A stretch of DNA of 64,000 nt, taken from positions 62,001-126,000 of the forward strand of contig CABJBM010000006.1 in assembly GCA_902363835.1 (NCBI GenBank), written 5' to 3'. The translations under genes were made by a program, and so were the position numbers. The notes under the pieces were generated by a model. That model was not told where the DNA came from. It saw only the letters and a program-made list of their open reading frames with translations, and ran no database searches. Shown piece by piece: positions 63,646-64,000 of the stretch (position 1 is its first letter; each line of letters opens with the position of its first letter). The stretch is from Lachnospiraceae bacterium (GTDB lineage Bacteria > Bacillota > Clostridia > Lachnospirales > Lachnospiraceae).

Positions 63646-64000
63646 ATGATAGCTACTATTGGTTTAATAATTGCCATTACGCTTCTGGTCATTATGATTA
63701 TCAAAGGCATAGATATGATTACAGCAACGGTAATCACAGCATCTGTTATCCTGGTAACCAGCGGACTGGATTTTAAGGAAGGACTTCTCACCACCTTCTC
63801 CGGTGGGGCAGGTGCCTTTGTTGCGTCATGGTTTTTGATTTTAGGACTTGGAGGAGTATTTGGACAGCTGGTATTGGAAACCGGGCTTGCTACAAAAATT
63901 GCCAAGACCCTGACAGAAAAGCTTGGAACAAAAATGGTGGGATTGGTAATCCTCATCTGTACCTTTTTTATCACCCTGCTTGGCATTAACGGATATATCA
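63646..64000 (+). CDS. GntP/CitMHS-type organic-acid permease, 3' end outside window
   Basis: The first 118 residues are visible from ATG 63646 (GGAGG upstream). Strongly hydrophobic: MIATIGLIIAITLLVIMIIK, MITATVITASVILVTSGL, FKEGLLTTFSGGAGAFVASW, FLILGLGGVFGQLVLETGLA and KIAKTLTEKLG. The ETGLATKIAKTL stretch and the long paired helices fit the gluconate:H+ symporter (GntP) family or related ion-transporter families. Placed last in the visible acyl-CoA operon, it probably imports the acid that is then activated. Substrate unknown. Confidence 0.8.
   Translation, partial: MIATIGLIIAITLLVIMIIKGIDMITATVITASVILVTSGLDFKEGLLTTFSGGAGAFVASWFLILGLGGVFGQLVLETGLATKIAKTLTEKLGTKMVGLVILICTFFITLLGINGYI

Overview
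The window looks like a chromosomal segment of an anaerobic, endospore-forming clostridium, most likely a Lachnospiraceae member of the Lacrimispora / Lachnoclostridium type; this placement is inferred from gene content only. The evidence is a complete spoIIIAA-AH operon, spoIVB and spo0A, a collagen-like exosporium-type protein, an NAD-linked formate dehydrogenase, ETF-coupled acyl-CoA dehydrogenases and strong AGGAGG ribosome-binding sites. The left and right edges cut through genes (a formate dehydrogenase subunit and a GntP-type permease).

Layout. 0-6.5 kb: a leftward formate module transcribed as mobA, formate channel, NuoE-like, NuoF-like, FdhA-like, with a divergent MobB-like P-loop gene that supplies cofactor functions. 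6.5-13.1 kb: an accessory patch with a large G-X-Y repeat exosporium-type protein, an orphan gene, decayed IS3-like and IS110-like transposase fragments, and an apparent AgrC-AgrB chimeric remnant. 13.1-19.2 kb: leftward housekeeping genes (parvulin lipoprotein, HAD phosphatase, Maf, CmpB-like membrane protein, YuiD-like membrane protein, HD hydrolase, glycogen synthase).

19.2-43.5 kb, all leftward except one small gene: a block with the classic Firmicutes order spoIIIAA-AH, asp23, nusB, xseA, xseB, ispA, dxs, tlyA, nadK, argR, recN, spoIVB, spo0A. It is interrupted twice: between asp23 and nusB by a diguanylate cyclase plus two dehydrogenases, and between recN and spoIVB by DUF554, YdcF-like and ASCH genes. 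43.6-54.7 kb: NlpC/P60 hydrolase, a peroxide-defence pair (ahpC-ahpF) with a PerR-like operator, an ArsR-like regulator with an MFS exporter, small regulators, a DMT exporter, and a ROK kinase with a mannose-6-phosphate isomerase.

55.0-64.0 kb, rightward: a hotdog thioesterase, then a promoter and an uninterrupted operon of acyl-CoA dehydrogenase, class III CoA-transferase, second acyl-CoA dehydrogenase, EtfB, EtfA, acyl-CoA ligase, an unrecognised Cys-rich 184-residue protein and a GntP-type permease. It resembles the logic of carnitine, caffeate and phenylpropanoate reduction clusters, but with a different gene set. It is the best candidate here for an undescribed pathway: uptake of an organic acid, CoA activation or CoA recycling, and ETF-linked reduction or oxidation of the acyl-CoA.
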